Part shown: positions 1 to 8,710 of the stretch, in pieces | Layout of the letters: each line of letters starts with the position of its first letter | Numbering within the stretch: the first letter of the stretch is position 1 | Origin: Isosphaeraceae bacterium | GTDB lineage: Bacteria; Planctomycetota; Planctomycetia; Isosphaerales; Isosphaeraceae | DNA: 33,222 nt | Direction: 5' to 3' | NCBI GenBank assembly: GCA_021324445.1 | Contig: JAJPJC010000032.1 | Span: 1 to 33,222, forward strand | The notes under the pieces: generated by a model | The model's input: only the letters and a program-made list of their open reading frames with translations | What the model was told of the DNA's origin: nothing | The model's database searches: none | Made by a program: the position numbers and the translations under genes

Positions 1-1
1 C

Positions 2-826
2 CAATTCGGCCCCCGAGGTCGGAGGATGCGTGGAATGGGACCAATGATGGGACAGGAGGACCCGCGCCGGGGCGTTCCCAACTGGGAACGGGATCCGCGG
101 TTCAAGCGCGATGTCTTCACGTTTGTTCGCGTGGAATACAATTCGGGCGGCGGGGGGTATTTCCGGGGTGGGCGCCGCGGCGGCTACTGGCGCGGAGGAG
201 GCTGGGGCTGGGCCACCGACTATCCCGACAGCGATCTGAACTTCTCCTTCCGCCTCCAGCAACTCACCTCGCTGAAGGTCAACCCCGACCCGATCTCGCT
301 GCGGCTGACCGACGAGCAGATCTTCGACTATCCGTTCCTCTACATGATCGAGCCGGGCGGCCTTTTCCTGTCCGACGAGGAGGCGACGGCCCTGCGGAAG
401 TATCTCTTCAACGGCGGCTTCCTCATGGTCGACGACTTCTGGGGGGACTACCAGTGGGAGAACTTCTACCACGAGATCAAGAAGGTGTTCCCCGACCGGG
501 AGCCCGAGGAACTGCCGATCGATCACGAGATCTTCCGGTGCGTCTATCGGCTCAAGGAGAAGCCGCAGGTTCCCAGCATCCACGCCTGGGAGGGACCCGG
601 CTCGAACGTCACCTGGGAGCCGTATCACGGCGGCGACTGCCAGACCGTTCACTACCGGGCCTTCTTCGACGACAACGGCCGGATGGTGGCGATCATTTGT
701 CACAATACCGACCTGGGAGACGGTTGGGAACGCGAAGGTGAGAACGAGGACTATTTCCACGAGTTCTCCGAGAAGAAGTCGTACCCGATGGGGATCAATA
801 TCGTGACCTATGCGATGACGCATTGA
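2..826 (+). CDS. DUF4159 domain-containing protein (5' truncated by the window edge)
   Basis: The frame is open to the left edge. The codons before the first Met (position 26) read Q-F-G-P-R-G-R-R, which looks like the mature N-terminus just after a signal-peptide cleavage, so the true start and signal peptide are probably outside the window. The visible part has a Gly/Arg/Tyr-rich stretch at about residues 40-60 counted from position 26, then the DUF4159 core with the segment GGFLMVDDFWG and a C-terminal GINIVTYAMTH. DUF4159 has no established reaction; its fold is thought to resemble glutamine-amidotransferase-like domains, and it commonly sits beside MoxR/BatA-type genes, as here. It probably acts outside the cytoplasmic membrane. 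The family call is from memory of the motif; its role in the cluster is inference. Confidence 0.8.
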   Translation, partial: QFGPRGRRMRGMGPMMGQEDPRRGVPNWERDPRFKRDVFTFVRVEYNSGGGGYFRGGRRGGYWRGGGWGWATDYPDSDLNFSFRLQQLTSLKVNPDPISLRLTDEQIFDYPFLYMIEPGGLFLSDEEATALRKYLFNGGFLMVDDFWGDYQWENFYHEIKKVFPDREPEELPIDHEIFRCVYRLKEKPQVPSIHAWEGPGSNVTWEPYHGGDCQTVHYRAFFDDNGRMVAIICHNTDLGDGWEREGENEDYFHEFSEKKSYPMGINIVTYAMTH

Positions 827-890
827 CGTAGGTCAGGCTTTAGCCTGACAGGATCGGGGGATCCCTGTCAGGCTAAAGCCTGACCTACGT
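826..890. repeat. REP-like palindrome with a 27-bp perfect stem
   Basis: Bases 826-852 are the exact reverse complement of 864-890, with an 11-nt spacer. Each arm contains its own smaller palindrome, GTCAGGCTTTAGCCTGAC, so every arm can form a mini-hairpin and the two arms can form one long hairpin. This nested design is like bacterial REP/BIME elements. It begins on the last base of the DUF4159 stop codon and ends 20 nt before the MoxR start, so it lies inside the presumed operon and could shape mRNA stability or partial termination. No T-run follows it. Confidence 0.85.
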
Positions 891-910
891 GAAGGATCGA
901 GGACCCGCGG

Positions 911-1920
<1,010 letters not shown>

Positions 1921-1924
<4 letters not shown>

Positions 1925-2919
1925 CCGCGCTCCAGCGCCGCAGAACCTCGCGTCTCCCCTCGCGACCCAGCGAGGAGCCGGTACGCCCCGGCGCGGCCCT
2001 GATCGACCCGCAGACCTTGATGCGGATCAAGAGCCTGCAAATGCGGGCGCGGGTCGCCGTCGAGGGCTTCGTCAAGGGCATCCATCGCAGCCCGTACCAC
2101 GGGTTCTCAGTCGAGTTCAGCGAGTACCGCGAATACACTCCGGGCGACGATCCCCGCTATCTCGACTGGCGGCTGTATGCCCGCTCGGACCGTTACTACG
2201 TGAAGCGGTTCGAGGACGAGACGAACCTGCGCTGCCACCTGGTGCTCGATACCAGCCGGTCGATGGGCTACAAGTCGGGTCCGTACAGCAAGAGCGAGTA
2301 CGCGCGGACCGCGGCGGCCACGATCGCGTACTTCCTCTCCACGCAGCGCGACGCGGTGGGGCTGCTCACGTTCGAGGACCGGATCGTCGAGTACCTGCCG
2401 GCCCGGTACCGGCCCGGGCACCTGCGGCGCTTGATGGCGGCCCTGGAACGCGAGCCGACCGGCCGGGCCACGGACCTGGCCGGGCCGCTGGAGCAGATCG
2501 CCGCGACCGTCCGCAAACGCGGCCTGATCATCCTGATCTCCGACCTGCTGGCCGCCCCTGGTGCGCTGCGCACCCGGCTGGGATACCTGCGGTCCCGCGG
2601 CCACGACGTGATCGTGCTGCGAATCCTCGATCCGGCCGAAGTGGACTTCACGTTCACGGCGCCCGCGATGTTCCTCGACGTGGAATCGGGCCGGGAGTTG
2701 TACATCGACCCCAGCGAGGCGAGGTCGGAATATCTCCGCCGGTTCGCCGCCCACGCCGCTGAGATCCAGCGCGCGTGCGTGGACCTGGGCATCGAATACC
2801 AGGCGATCACGACCGACCGGCCGCTGGAGCTGGTCCTCTTCGACCTGCTCAAGGCTCGGATGCGGCGCGGCCGGCGTCCCGGTCGCCGGAGCCCGTCGCG
2901 GCCGGGAGGTGCTCGATGA
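1921..2919 (+). CDS. DUF58 domain-containing protein (vWA-like)
   Basis: 332 aa. The central segment EYTPGDDPRYLDWRLYARSD followed by YVKRFEDE is the hallmark of DUF58, and LVLDTSRSMGY is the vWA-like metal-site motif (DxSxS) next to it. DUF58 proteins are standard MoxR partners; the vWA-like fold probably mediates metal-dependent protein contacts. No signal peptide or membrane helix is visible, so it is probably cytoplasmic and links MoxR to the membrane vWA proteins downstream. The start overlaps the MoxR stop by 4 nt and its stop overlaps the next start (ATGA at 2916). The C-terminus is a basic Arg/Pro/Gly tail. Confidence 0.93.
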
Positions 2920-5039
2920 GCGCGCTCTCGCCGCTGTATCTTCTGGGTTTGCTGGCGGTCGCGGCTCCGATCGTCTTCCACCTGATCCGCCGCTCGCCTC
3001 GGGGCGAGGTCCCCTTCAGCTCCCTGCTCTTCCTGGCCCCCTCACCACCGAGGCTGACCCGGCGCAGCCGGCTGGACAACCTCTTGCTCCTCATCCTGCG
3101 CGCCTCGGCATTGTGTCTGCTCGCGGTCGCGTTCGCCCGGCCGTTCCTCCGCCAGGAGGCTCTCGGGAACCTGGGGGAAGACCCGCAGCGCCGGGTCGCC
3201 GTGCTGATCGACACCAGCGCCAGCCTGCGGCGGGGCGACCTCTGGACGCAGGCCAAGGCGATCGCCGGTCGGGTCATCGCCGAGTGCCAGCCCGCTGAGG
3301 AGCTGGCCGTCTTCGCCTTCGATACGACGACGCGGCCGGTGCTCGACTTCGCGGAATCCGCCAAGCTGGACCCGGCGCGGCGCCGGACCGTCGCCATGGC
3401 GCGACTCGATCGCCTGGAGCCGACCTGGGCGGCGACCAACCTCGGGCAGGCGCTGGTGGATGCCGTGGCGGCGATCGAGGATGTGGCCGACACCCGCGAG
3501 AAAACCGGCCGGATGCCCCGGCGCATCGTGCTGATCAGCGACCTCCAGCAGGGGAGCCGACTGGACGCGCTGGGCGAGCTGGAATGGCCCAAGGACGCGG
3601 AGCTCGACGTGAAGAAAGTCCCCGCCGGCTCCGGGTCCAACGCGGGGTTGCACCGGCTCGACCATTCCGGCGAGCCGGGCTCAACCGGTGCTGCCGGCGA
3701 TCGCCGCGTTCGGGTCTTCAACGACGCGGGCTCGAATCGGGAGCGGTTCACAGTGCGATGGACCGGCGCGACCGGGTCCGCCATCGGCGAACCGATCGAC
3801 GCCTACGTCCCGCCGGGCGAGAGCCGGGTCCTCCGCGTGTCGCGGCCGCCCCCGTCGACACCGACGCACGCCCTCGTGTTGACCGGAGATGCCCAGCCCT
3901 TCGATAACACGCTCTACCTCGTCGAGGAGAAGAAGGACGAGGCCACCGTCCTCTTCGTCGGCCCGGACAAGCCCGACGATCCCAACGGCCTGCTCTACTA
4001 CCTGTTGCGCGTCTTCCCCGAAAGCGCCCGCCGGAGCGTCCGCATCGACGCCCGGCAGCCGGCCGCGGCGCTGGCCATCGAGTCGGACCATCGGCCGCCG
4101 CTGCTGATCGTGGCGGCCGAGACCAGTCGGGAAAAGGCGTTGCAGCTCCGGAAGTACATCGAGGCAGGAGGAACCCTGGTGTACGTGGCGGCCCGGCCGG
4201 GGCGGGCCGAGACGCTTGCCACCCTGGCGGACGTCGCGCCCCGGGCCCTCTTGGAAGCCGCCATCCCGCGCGACGTCATGCTGGGCGAGATCGCCTTCGA
4301 CCACCCGGTCTTCGCCCCGTTCGCCGGCGCACAGTACAGTGACTTCACCAAGATTCACTTCTGGAAATACCGGCGGCTCGACCCCGCTGCCCTCGGCGAG
4401 GTCCGCGTCCTGGCGCGGTTCGAGAACGGCGATGCGGCCTTCGTGGAGAAGTCGATCGGCAAGGGGAGCCTGTTCGTCCTGGCCAGCGGCTGGAATCCGG
4501 CCGACAGCCAGCTCGCGCGGTCGTCCAAGTTCGTACCCTTGATGTCGGCGCTCCTGGACCACCGCGATCCGCGGGCGTTCGACGCCGAGAGCCATACGGT
4601 CGGCGATCGCGTCGCCTTGCCGGCCATGGGAGGGGACGGAAAGGCCCTGGTCGTGCACAAGCCGTCGGGTGACCGCGTCGCGCTGCCGGCCGGCAGTACG
4701 TCCTTCGACGCGACCGACGAGCCGGGCGTCTATACGATCGAGACCCCGGCCGCTGCGCGGTCGTTCGCCGTGAACCTCGACCCGGCCGAGAGCAAGACCT
4801 CGCCGCTGGCCGTCGAGACACTGGAACAGTACGGTTGCCGGCTGTCGAAGCCGTCGCGGGCGCACGTCGACCGCGAGCGGCTCCGGCAGATGCACAACGC
4901 CGAGCTCGAAGGCCGCCAGAAGCTCTGGCGCTGGCTGATCCTGGCGGCCATCGGCGTCCTGATCGTGGAGACCTGGCTGGCGGGCCGGCTCAACATCAAG
5001 CGGCCTCGCCTGGCTCACGCGGAGGCCCTTGCGACATGA
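2916..5039 (+). CDS. BatA-like membrane protein with vWA domain
   Basis: 707 aa. The N-terminus (SPLYLLGLLAVAAPIVFHLI, then a second hydrophobic helix at about 55-75) is the BatA N-terminal membrane module. A vWA domain follows with MIDAS motif DTSAS at residues 99-103 and a later strand VLISDLQQ. The middle contains a glutamine-amidotransferase-like segment (LIVAAE...RKYIEAGGTLVYVAAR), and the protein ends with a membrane helix (about 675-695) and a basic tail. The start at 2916 is chosen because it carries the BatA N-terminus, has GGGAGG upstream and overlaps the DUF58 stop; the frame is open further upstream without homologous sequence. It likely holds the MoxR/DUF58 pair at the inner membrane with its vWA domain as the binding site. 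Substrate unknown. Confidence 0.9.
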   Translation: MSALSPLYLLGLLAVAAPIVFHLIRRSPRGEVPFSSLLFLAPSPPRLTRRSRLDNLLLLILRASALCLLAVAFARPFLRQEALGNLGEDPQRRVAVLIDTSASLRRGDLWTQAKAIAGRVIAECQPAEELAVFAFDTTTRPVLDFAESAKLDPARRRTVAMARLDRLEPTWAATNLGQALVDAVAAIEDVADTREKTGRMPRRIVLISDLQQGSRLDALGELEWPKDAELDVKKVPAGSGSNAGLHRLDHSGEPGSTGAAGDRRVRVFNDAGSNRERFTVRWTGATGSAIGEPIDAYVPPGESRVLRVSRPPPSTPTHALVLTGDAQPFDNTLYLVEEKKDEATVLFVGPDKPDDPNGLLYYLLRVFPESARRSVRIDARQPAAALAIESDHRPPLLIVAAETSREKALQLRKYIEAGGTLVYVAARPGRAETLATLADVAPRALLEAAIPRDVMLGEIAFDHPVFAPFAGAQYSDFTKIHFWKYRRLDPAALGEVRVLARFENGDAAFVEKSIGKGSLFVLASGWNPADSQLARSSKFVPLMSALLDHRDPRAFDAESHTVGDRVALPAMGGDGKALVVHKPSGDRVALPAGSTSFDATDEPGVYTIETPAAARSFAVNLDPAESKTSPLAVETLEQYGCRLSKPSRAHVDRERLRQMHNAELEGRQKLWRWLILAAIGVLIVETWLAGRLNIKRPRLAHAEALAT

Positions 5040-8000
5040 GCACGAAACTGCGGCAGGCGTTGGAACAGGTCGCGCAGCGCTTCCGGCGCGTGCGGCTCTG
5101 GAGTGGACTGGCCCTCTGCTGGCTGGCCCTTGCCCTGATCGGCTCGTTGATCGCGTTCCTGCGGTCGAGCCCGGTCCTCGTGGGGATTCCCCCAGGCTGG
5201 CTCCTGGTGACGCTGGTGAGCCTCGCCACGGTGGCGGGACTGGTCTGCACGCTCTGGGCTCTCCGCTCCGCGCGCGACCCGCGCTGGGTGGCGCGCCGGA
5301 TCGAGGTCAAGCACCCCGAGCTGGCCGCCGAGCTGCTGGCCGCCGTCGACGAGGTCGAGGCCGCGCCCGCCGGCCGATTGAGCTTCTTGCAGGCGTCCGT
5401 CGTCCGCGAAGCCCTGGAACACCGCCGCTCCCACGACTGGGATCAAACCGTCCCCACCTGGATGATCCGAGGCGCGAAGCTGGCCCACGCGGCGGCACTC
5501 GCCCTCCTCCTGGTCGTGGTCGTCGCCCTCACCGCCCAGGTCCGTTCCTCGGCCTACGGCGGTTGGGGCTTCTGGTCGCGCGCCGATGCCGCGGAGGTCC
5601 AGATCGACCCGGGCGATACCGAGATCGAGCGCGGGAGTACCCTCCTGGTCGTCGCCCGCTTCCAAGGCACCGCACCACCCGACGCCCGCCTGGTTGTCGA
5701 AGGGAGAGCCAATGGCCCGTTGCGCCGCGCCATGACGCGGAGCCTCGAGGACCCGACGTTCGCCGGCCGGGTCGAGTCGGTCGAGTCCGACCTGGCCTAT
5801 CGGGTCGAATTCGAAGGGCGGAGCACCGAGACCTACCATGTCCACGTCTTCGAGTACCCCGAGCTGAACCGCGCCGATGCCCACCTCATCTTCCCCAAGT
5901 ACACCGCGCTCGAGCCCAAGGTCGTCGAGGACATCCGGCACGTCACCGCGGTCGAGGGTACCGAGCTCACCTTGCTCTGCCGGCTCAACAAGGACGTGGC
6001 CTCGGCCACGCTGGTCGACAAGGACGGCCAGACCGTCGCGCTGGACCGCGATCCGAGCATCCCGCACACCTACCGGGCCACGATGACGCTCAACGACCCG
6101 AGGCGCTACCGCCTCCAGCTCGTCGACCCCGAGGGGCGGACCAACCAGGTGGATTCGGAGATCGTGGTGAACGTCACGCGAAACCAGCCGCCGACGGTCG
6201 CGATATCCCAGCCGTCCCGGGACGTCCAGGTCTCGCCGCTGGAGGAGTTGAAGCTCAAGGCCCGGCTCGAAGATGACTTCGGCCTGGTGCGCCATGGCCT
6301 GACCTACTCGCTGGGCGCTGCGGAGCCCAAGGAGCTCGTGCTGTCCGCGCCCGCGAAGACTCCGCCGGCCAAGCGCCTGGGCGCCGAGCACCTGCTTGAT
6401 TTCGAGGCGATGAAGGCCGTTCCCGACCAGCTCGTCACCTATTTCTTCTGGGCCGAGGACATCGGCCCCGACGGCAAGCCCCGCCGCGCCTCCGGCGACA
6501 TGTACTTCGCCGAGGTCCGGCACTTCGAGGAGATCTTCCGCCAGGGCGAGCAGCCGCCGGCCGGCTCGGCCGAGATGGACGGCGAGTCCGGCGAGAACGC
6601 CCAGGACTCCGACCGGCTGGTCGAGCTTCAAAAGCAGATCATCAACGGGACCTGGAAGCTTGTCCGGCGCGAGACGCGGACTCAGCCCACGGCTGCTTTC
6701 GCCGAGGACAGCAAGACGTTGTACGAGTCGCAAAAGGCGGTGACCAGCCAGGCGGATCAACTGGGCGAGCGACTCCGCGACCGGGTCTCGAAGGCCAACC
6801 TGGAGCAGGCCACGCGGTTCATGAAGGACGCGGAGAAGCACCTCGGCGCGGCCACGCGCGGCCCGTCGATTCCGGCCCTGATGCCGGCCCTGACCGCCGA
6901 GCAGGCCGCCTACCAGGCGCTGCTCAAGCTCCGCGCCCGGGAGTTTCAGGTCATCCGCAACAATGCGCGGCGGCGCGGCGGCCGCGCCGGCGGCAGCGCG
7001 TCGCAACGGCAGCTCCAGCAGCTCGAATTGTCGCCCGATGAGAATCGCTACGAGGAACAGCGGACGGCGCGCTCCCAGGACCAGCAGTCGCAGCGCGAGC
7101 GCGAGCAGCGCGAGAACCGGCAGGTCCTCAATCGACTGCGCGAGCTGGCCCAGCGCCAGAACGATTTGAACGAGCGGCTCAAGGAGCTGCAGTCGGCACT
7201 GGAGGCGGCCAAAACCCCCGAAGCCCGGGCGGAGCTCGAGCGGCAGCTCAAGCGGCTGCGGGAGCAGCAGCAGGAGATCCTCCGCGACACCGACGAGCTC
7301 CGCGAGCGGATGGAGCGCGAGGAGAACCAGCAGCGGATGGCCGAGGCGCGGCAGCAGATCGAGCAGAGCCGCGAGCACGTCCGCCAGGCGTCCCGTGCCC
7401 TCGAGGAAGGCCGGCTGCCCCAGGCCCTCACCGAGGGGACCCGCGCCGGCCGGCAACTGAGCGAGCTCCGCGAGCAGCTCCGCAAGGCCACGTCCAACCG
7501 CTTTGCCGAAGAGATGACCGAGATGCGCGAGCAGGCGCGCCGGCTCGACGAGGACCAGAAGCGGATCTCCGACCAGCTCGACGCCTGGGAGCAGAACGCC
7601 GAGCACTCGCTCCGCGACAGCGAGGAGCGCAAGCAAGTCCGCCAGGGAGCCGAACAACAGCGGCAGCGGCTCGATCAGATTCTGGACCGAATGCGCAACA
7701 CCACGCAGGACGCCGAAGACACCGAGCCGCTCCTGGCCAAGGGGCTCTACGACACCGTCCGCAAGGCGAACGAGCAGAAGGTCCCCGACGCCCTCAAGGC
7801 GACCCAGCAGTTGGTCGACCTCGGCGTCGCCGAGGAGGCCGCCAAGGCCGCCCGGCACGCCCGCCAGGGCATCGAGCAGCTCCGCCAGGGCGTCGACCGC
7901 GCCGCCGAGAGCGTCCTGGGCGATGACACGGCGGCCCTCCGCCGCGCGCAAGCCGAGCTGGAAGACCTCGCCGACCAGGTCAACCGGGAAATCGCCCGCG

Positions 8001-8710
8001 CGACGCCCCGAGATCGTCGTCAGAGCGAGGCCAACCGACAGGGTGAGCCGAACCGACAGGGCGAGGCTCCCGCCGAGCCGAATCGGCAGGACCCACGCCG
8101 CCAGCCGGGCCGTGGCGATGCCCAGCGACCGCAAGGGCAGCCGGGTCGCCAACCGGACCAGCAGGGCCGGCAGGGAGAAGGGCAGGCCCCGGCCGAGTCC
8201 GACAGGCAGAATGGCTCAGCCGGGGGTTCGCCCTCCGGGACGCCCAATCCCGACCGTCCCGCACGGGGTGGACTGCGTCAGGCCCGTTCCCCGCAAGCCG
8301 GTGGGGGCGGTGAACGGCCGGACCCGACGGGCCTCGATCGGGTGGCGGGCGGGCCTGCCGGCGGTCCGCACGGACCGATCACGGGAGATGGGTTCCGGCA
8401 ATGGTCCGACCGGATGCGCGACGTCGAGGAGCTGCTGGTCAACCCCGAATGGCGGGCCGAGGCCGCGCGGATCCGGGATCGGGTCCGGGGCGAGCGTGAG
8501 GAAGTCCGGAAGCATGCCAAGGAACCCGATTGGACCAAGCTCCAGACGATGGTGGCGCAGCCGATCAACGAGCTCCGCAACCGGATCGCCGAGGAGGTCC
8601 GCCGGCGCGAGTCGCCCGACGCCCTGGTCCCGATCGATCGCGATCCCGTGCCGCCGCAATACGCCGAGGGCGTGCGCCGGTACTACGAACGCCTGGGGAG
8701 TGGCCAGTGA
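5036..8710 (+). CDS. Large membrane-anchored coiled-coil protein, DUF4175-like
   Basis: 1224 aa. There are hydrophobic helices at about residues 21-43, 50-75 and 148-172, then a beta-rich extracytoplasmic region with immunoglobulin-like character (about 190-480, including NQPPTVAISQPSRDVQVSP), then a very long Gln/Glu/Arg-rich coiled coil (about 530-1000). Next is a low-complexity Arg/Gln/Pro/Gly linker (about 1000-1120) and a short conserved-looking C-terminal domain (from about DGFRQWSDRMRDVEELL). The layout matches DUF4175-like proteins found in such clusters. Start by ATGA overlap with the BatA-like gene; the stop overlaps the next start by one base (TGATG at 8708-8712). It could be the structural scaffold or the client of the MoxR machinery; this is inference. 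The linker includes REP-like DNA (see the separate entry). Confidence 0.8.
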   Translation: MSTKLRQALEQVAQRFRRVRLWSGLALCWLALALIGSLIAFLRSSPVLVGIPPGWLLVTLVSLATVAGLVCTLWALRSARDPRWVARRIEVKHPELAAELLAAVDEVEAAPAGRLSFLQASVVREALEHRRSHDWDQTVPTWMIRGAKLAHAAALALLLVVVVALTAQVRSSAYGGWGFWSRADAAEVQIDPGDTEIERGSTLLVVARFQGTAPPDARLVVEGRANGPLRRAMTRSLEDPTFAGRVESVESDLAYRVEFEGRSTETYHVHVFEYPELNRADAHLIFPKYTALEPKVVEDIRHVTAVEGTELTLLCRLNKDVASATLVDKDGQTVALDRDPSIPHTYRATMTLNDPRRYRLQLVDPEGRTNQVDSEIVVNVTRNQPPTVAISQPSRDVQVSPLEELKLKARLEDDFGLVRHGLTYSLGAAEPKELVLSAPAKTPPAKRLGAEHLLDFEAMKAVPDQLVTYFFWAEDIGPDGKPRRASGDMYFAEVRHFEEIFRQGEQPPAGSAEMDGESGENAQDSDRLVELQKQIINGTWKLVRRETRTQPTAAFAEDSKTLYESQKAVTSQADQLGERLRDRVSKANLEQATRFMKDAEKHLGAATRGPSIPALMPALTAEQAAYQALLKLRAREFQVIRNNARRRGGRAGGSASQRQLQQLELSPDENRYEEQRTARSQDQQSQREREQRENRQVLNRLRELAQRQNDLNERLKELQSALEAAKTPEARAELERQLKRLREQQQEILRDTDELRERMEREENQQRMAEARQQIEQSREHVRQASRALEEGRLPQALTEGTRAGRQLSELREQLRKATSNRFAEEMTEMREQARRLDEDQKRISDQLDAWEQNAEHSLRDSEERKQVRQGAEQQRQRLDQILDRMRNTTQDAEDTEPLLAKGLYDTVRKANEQKVPDALKATQQLVDLGVAEEAAKAARHARQGIEQLRQGVDRAAESVLGDDTAALRRAQAELEDLADQVNREIARATPRDRRQSEANRQGEPNRQGEAPAEPNRQDPRRQPGRGDAQRPQGQPGRQPDQQGRQGEGQAPAESDRQNGSAGGSPSGTPNPDRPARGGLRQARSPQAGGGGERPDPTGLDRVAGGPAGGPHGPITGDGFRQWSDRMRDVEELLVNPEWRAEAARIRDRVRGEREEVRKHAKEPDWTKLQTMVAQPINELRNRIAEEVRRRESPDALVPIDRDPVPPQYAEGVRRYYERLGSGQ
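8029..8090. repeat. In-frame REP-like repeat inside the coiled-coil gene linker
   Basis: Two 18-bp near-direct copies of the unit GCCAACCGACAGGGTGAG (8030-8047) lie in tandem, the second starting at about 8048. They lead into a small hairpin GGCTC-CCGCC-GAGCC (8065-8079). The element is translated in frame as an Asn-Arg-Gln-Gly-Glu-rich linker. A degenerate inverted copy (GGCTCAGCC...TCGCCCT, 8213-8234; about 17 of 22 bases match the reverse complement of 8058-8079) lies 130 bp downstream in the same linker. Confidence 0.5.
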
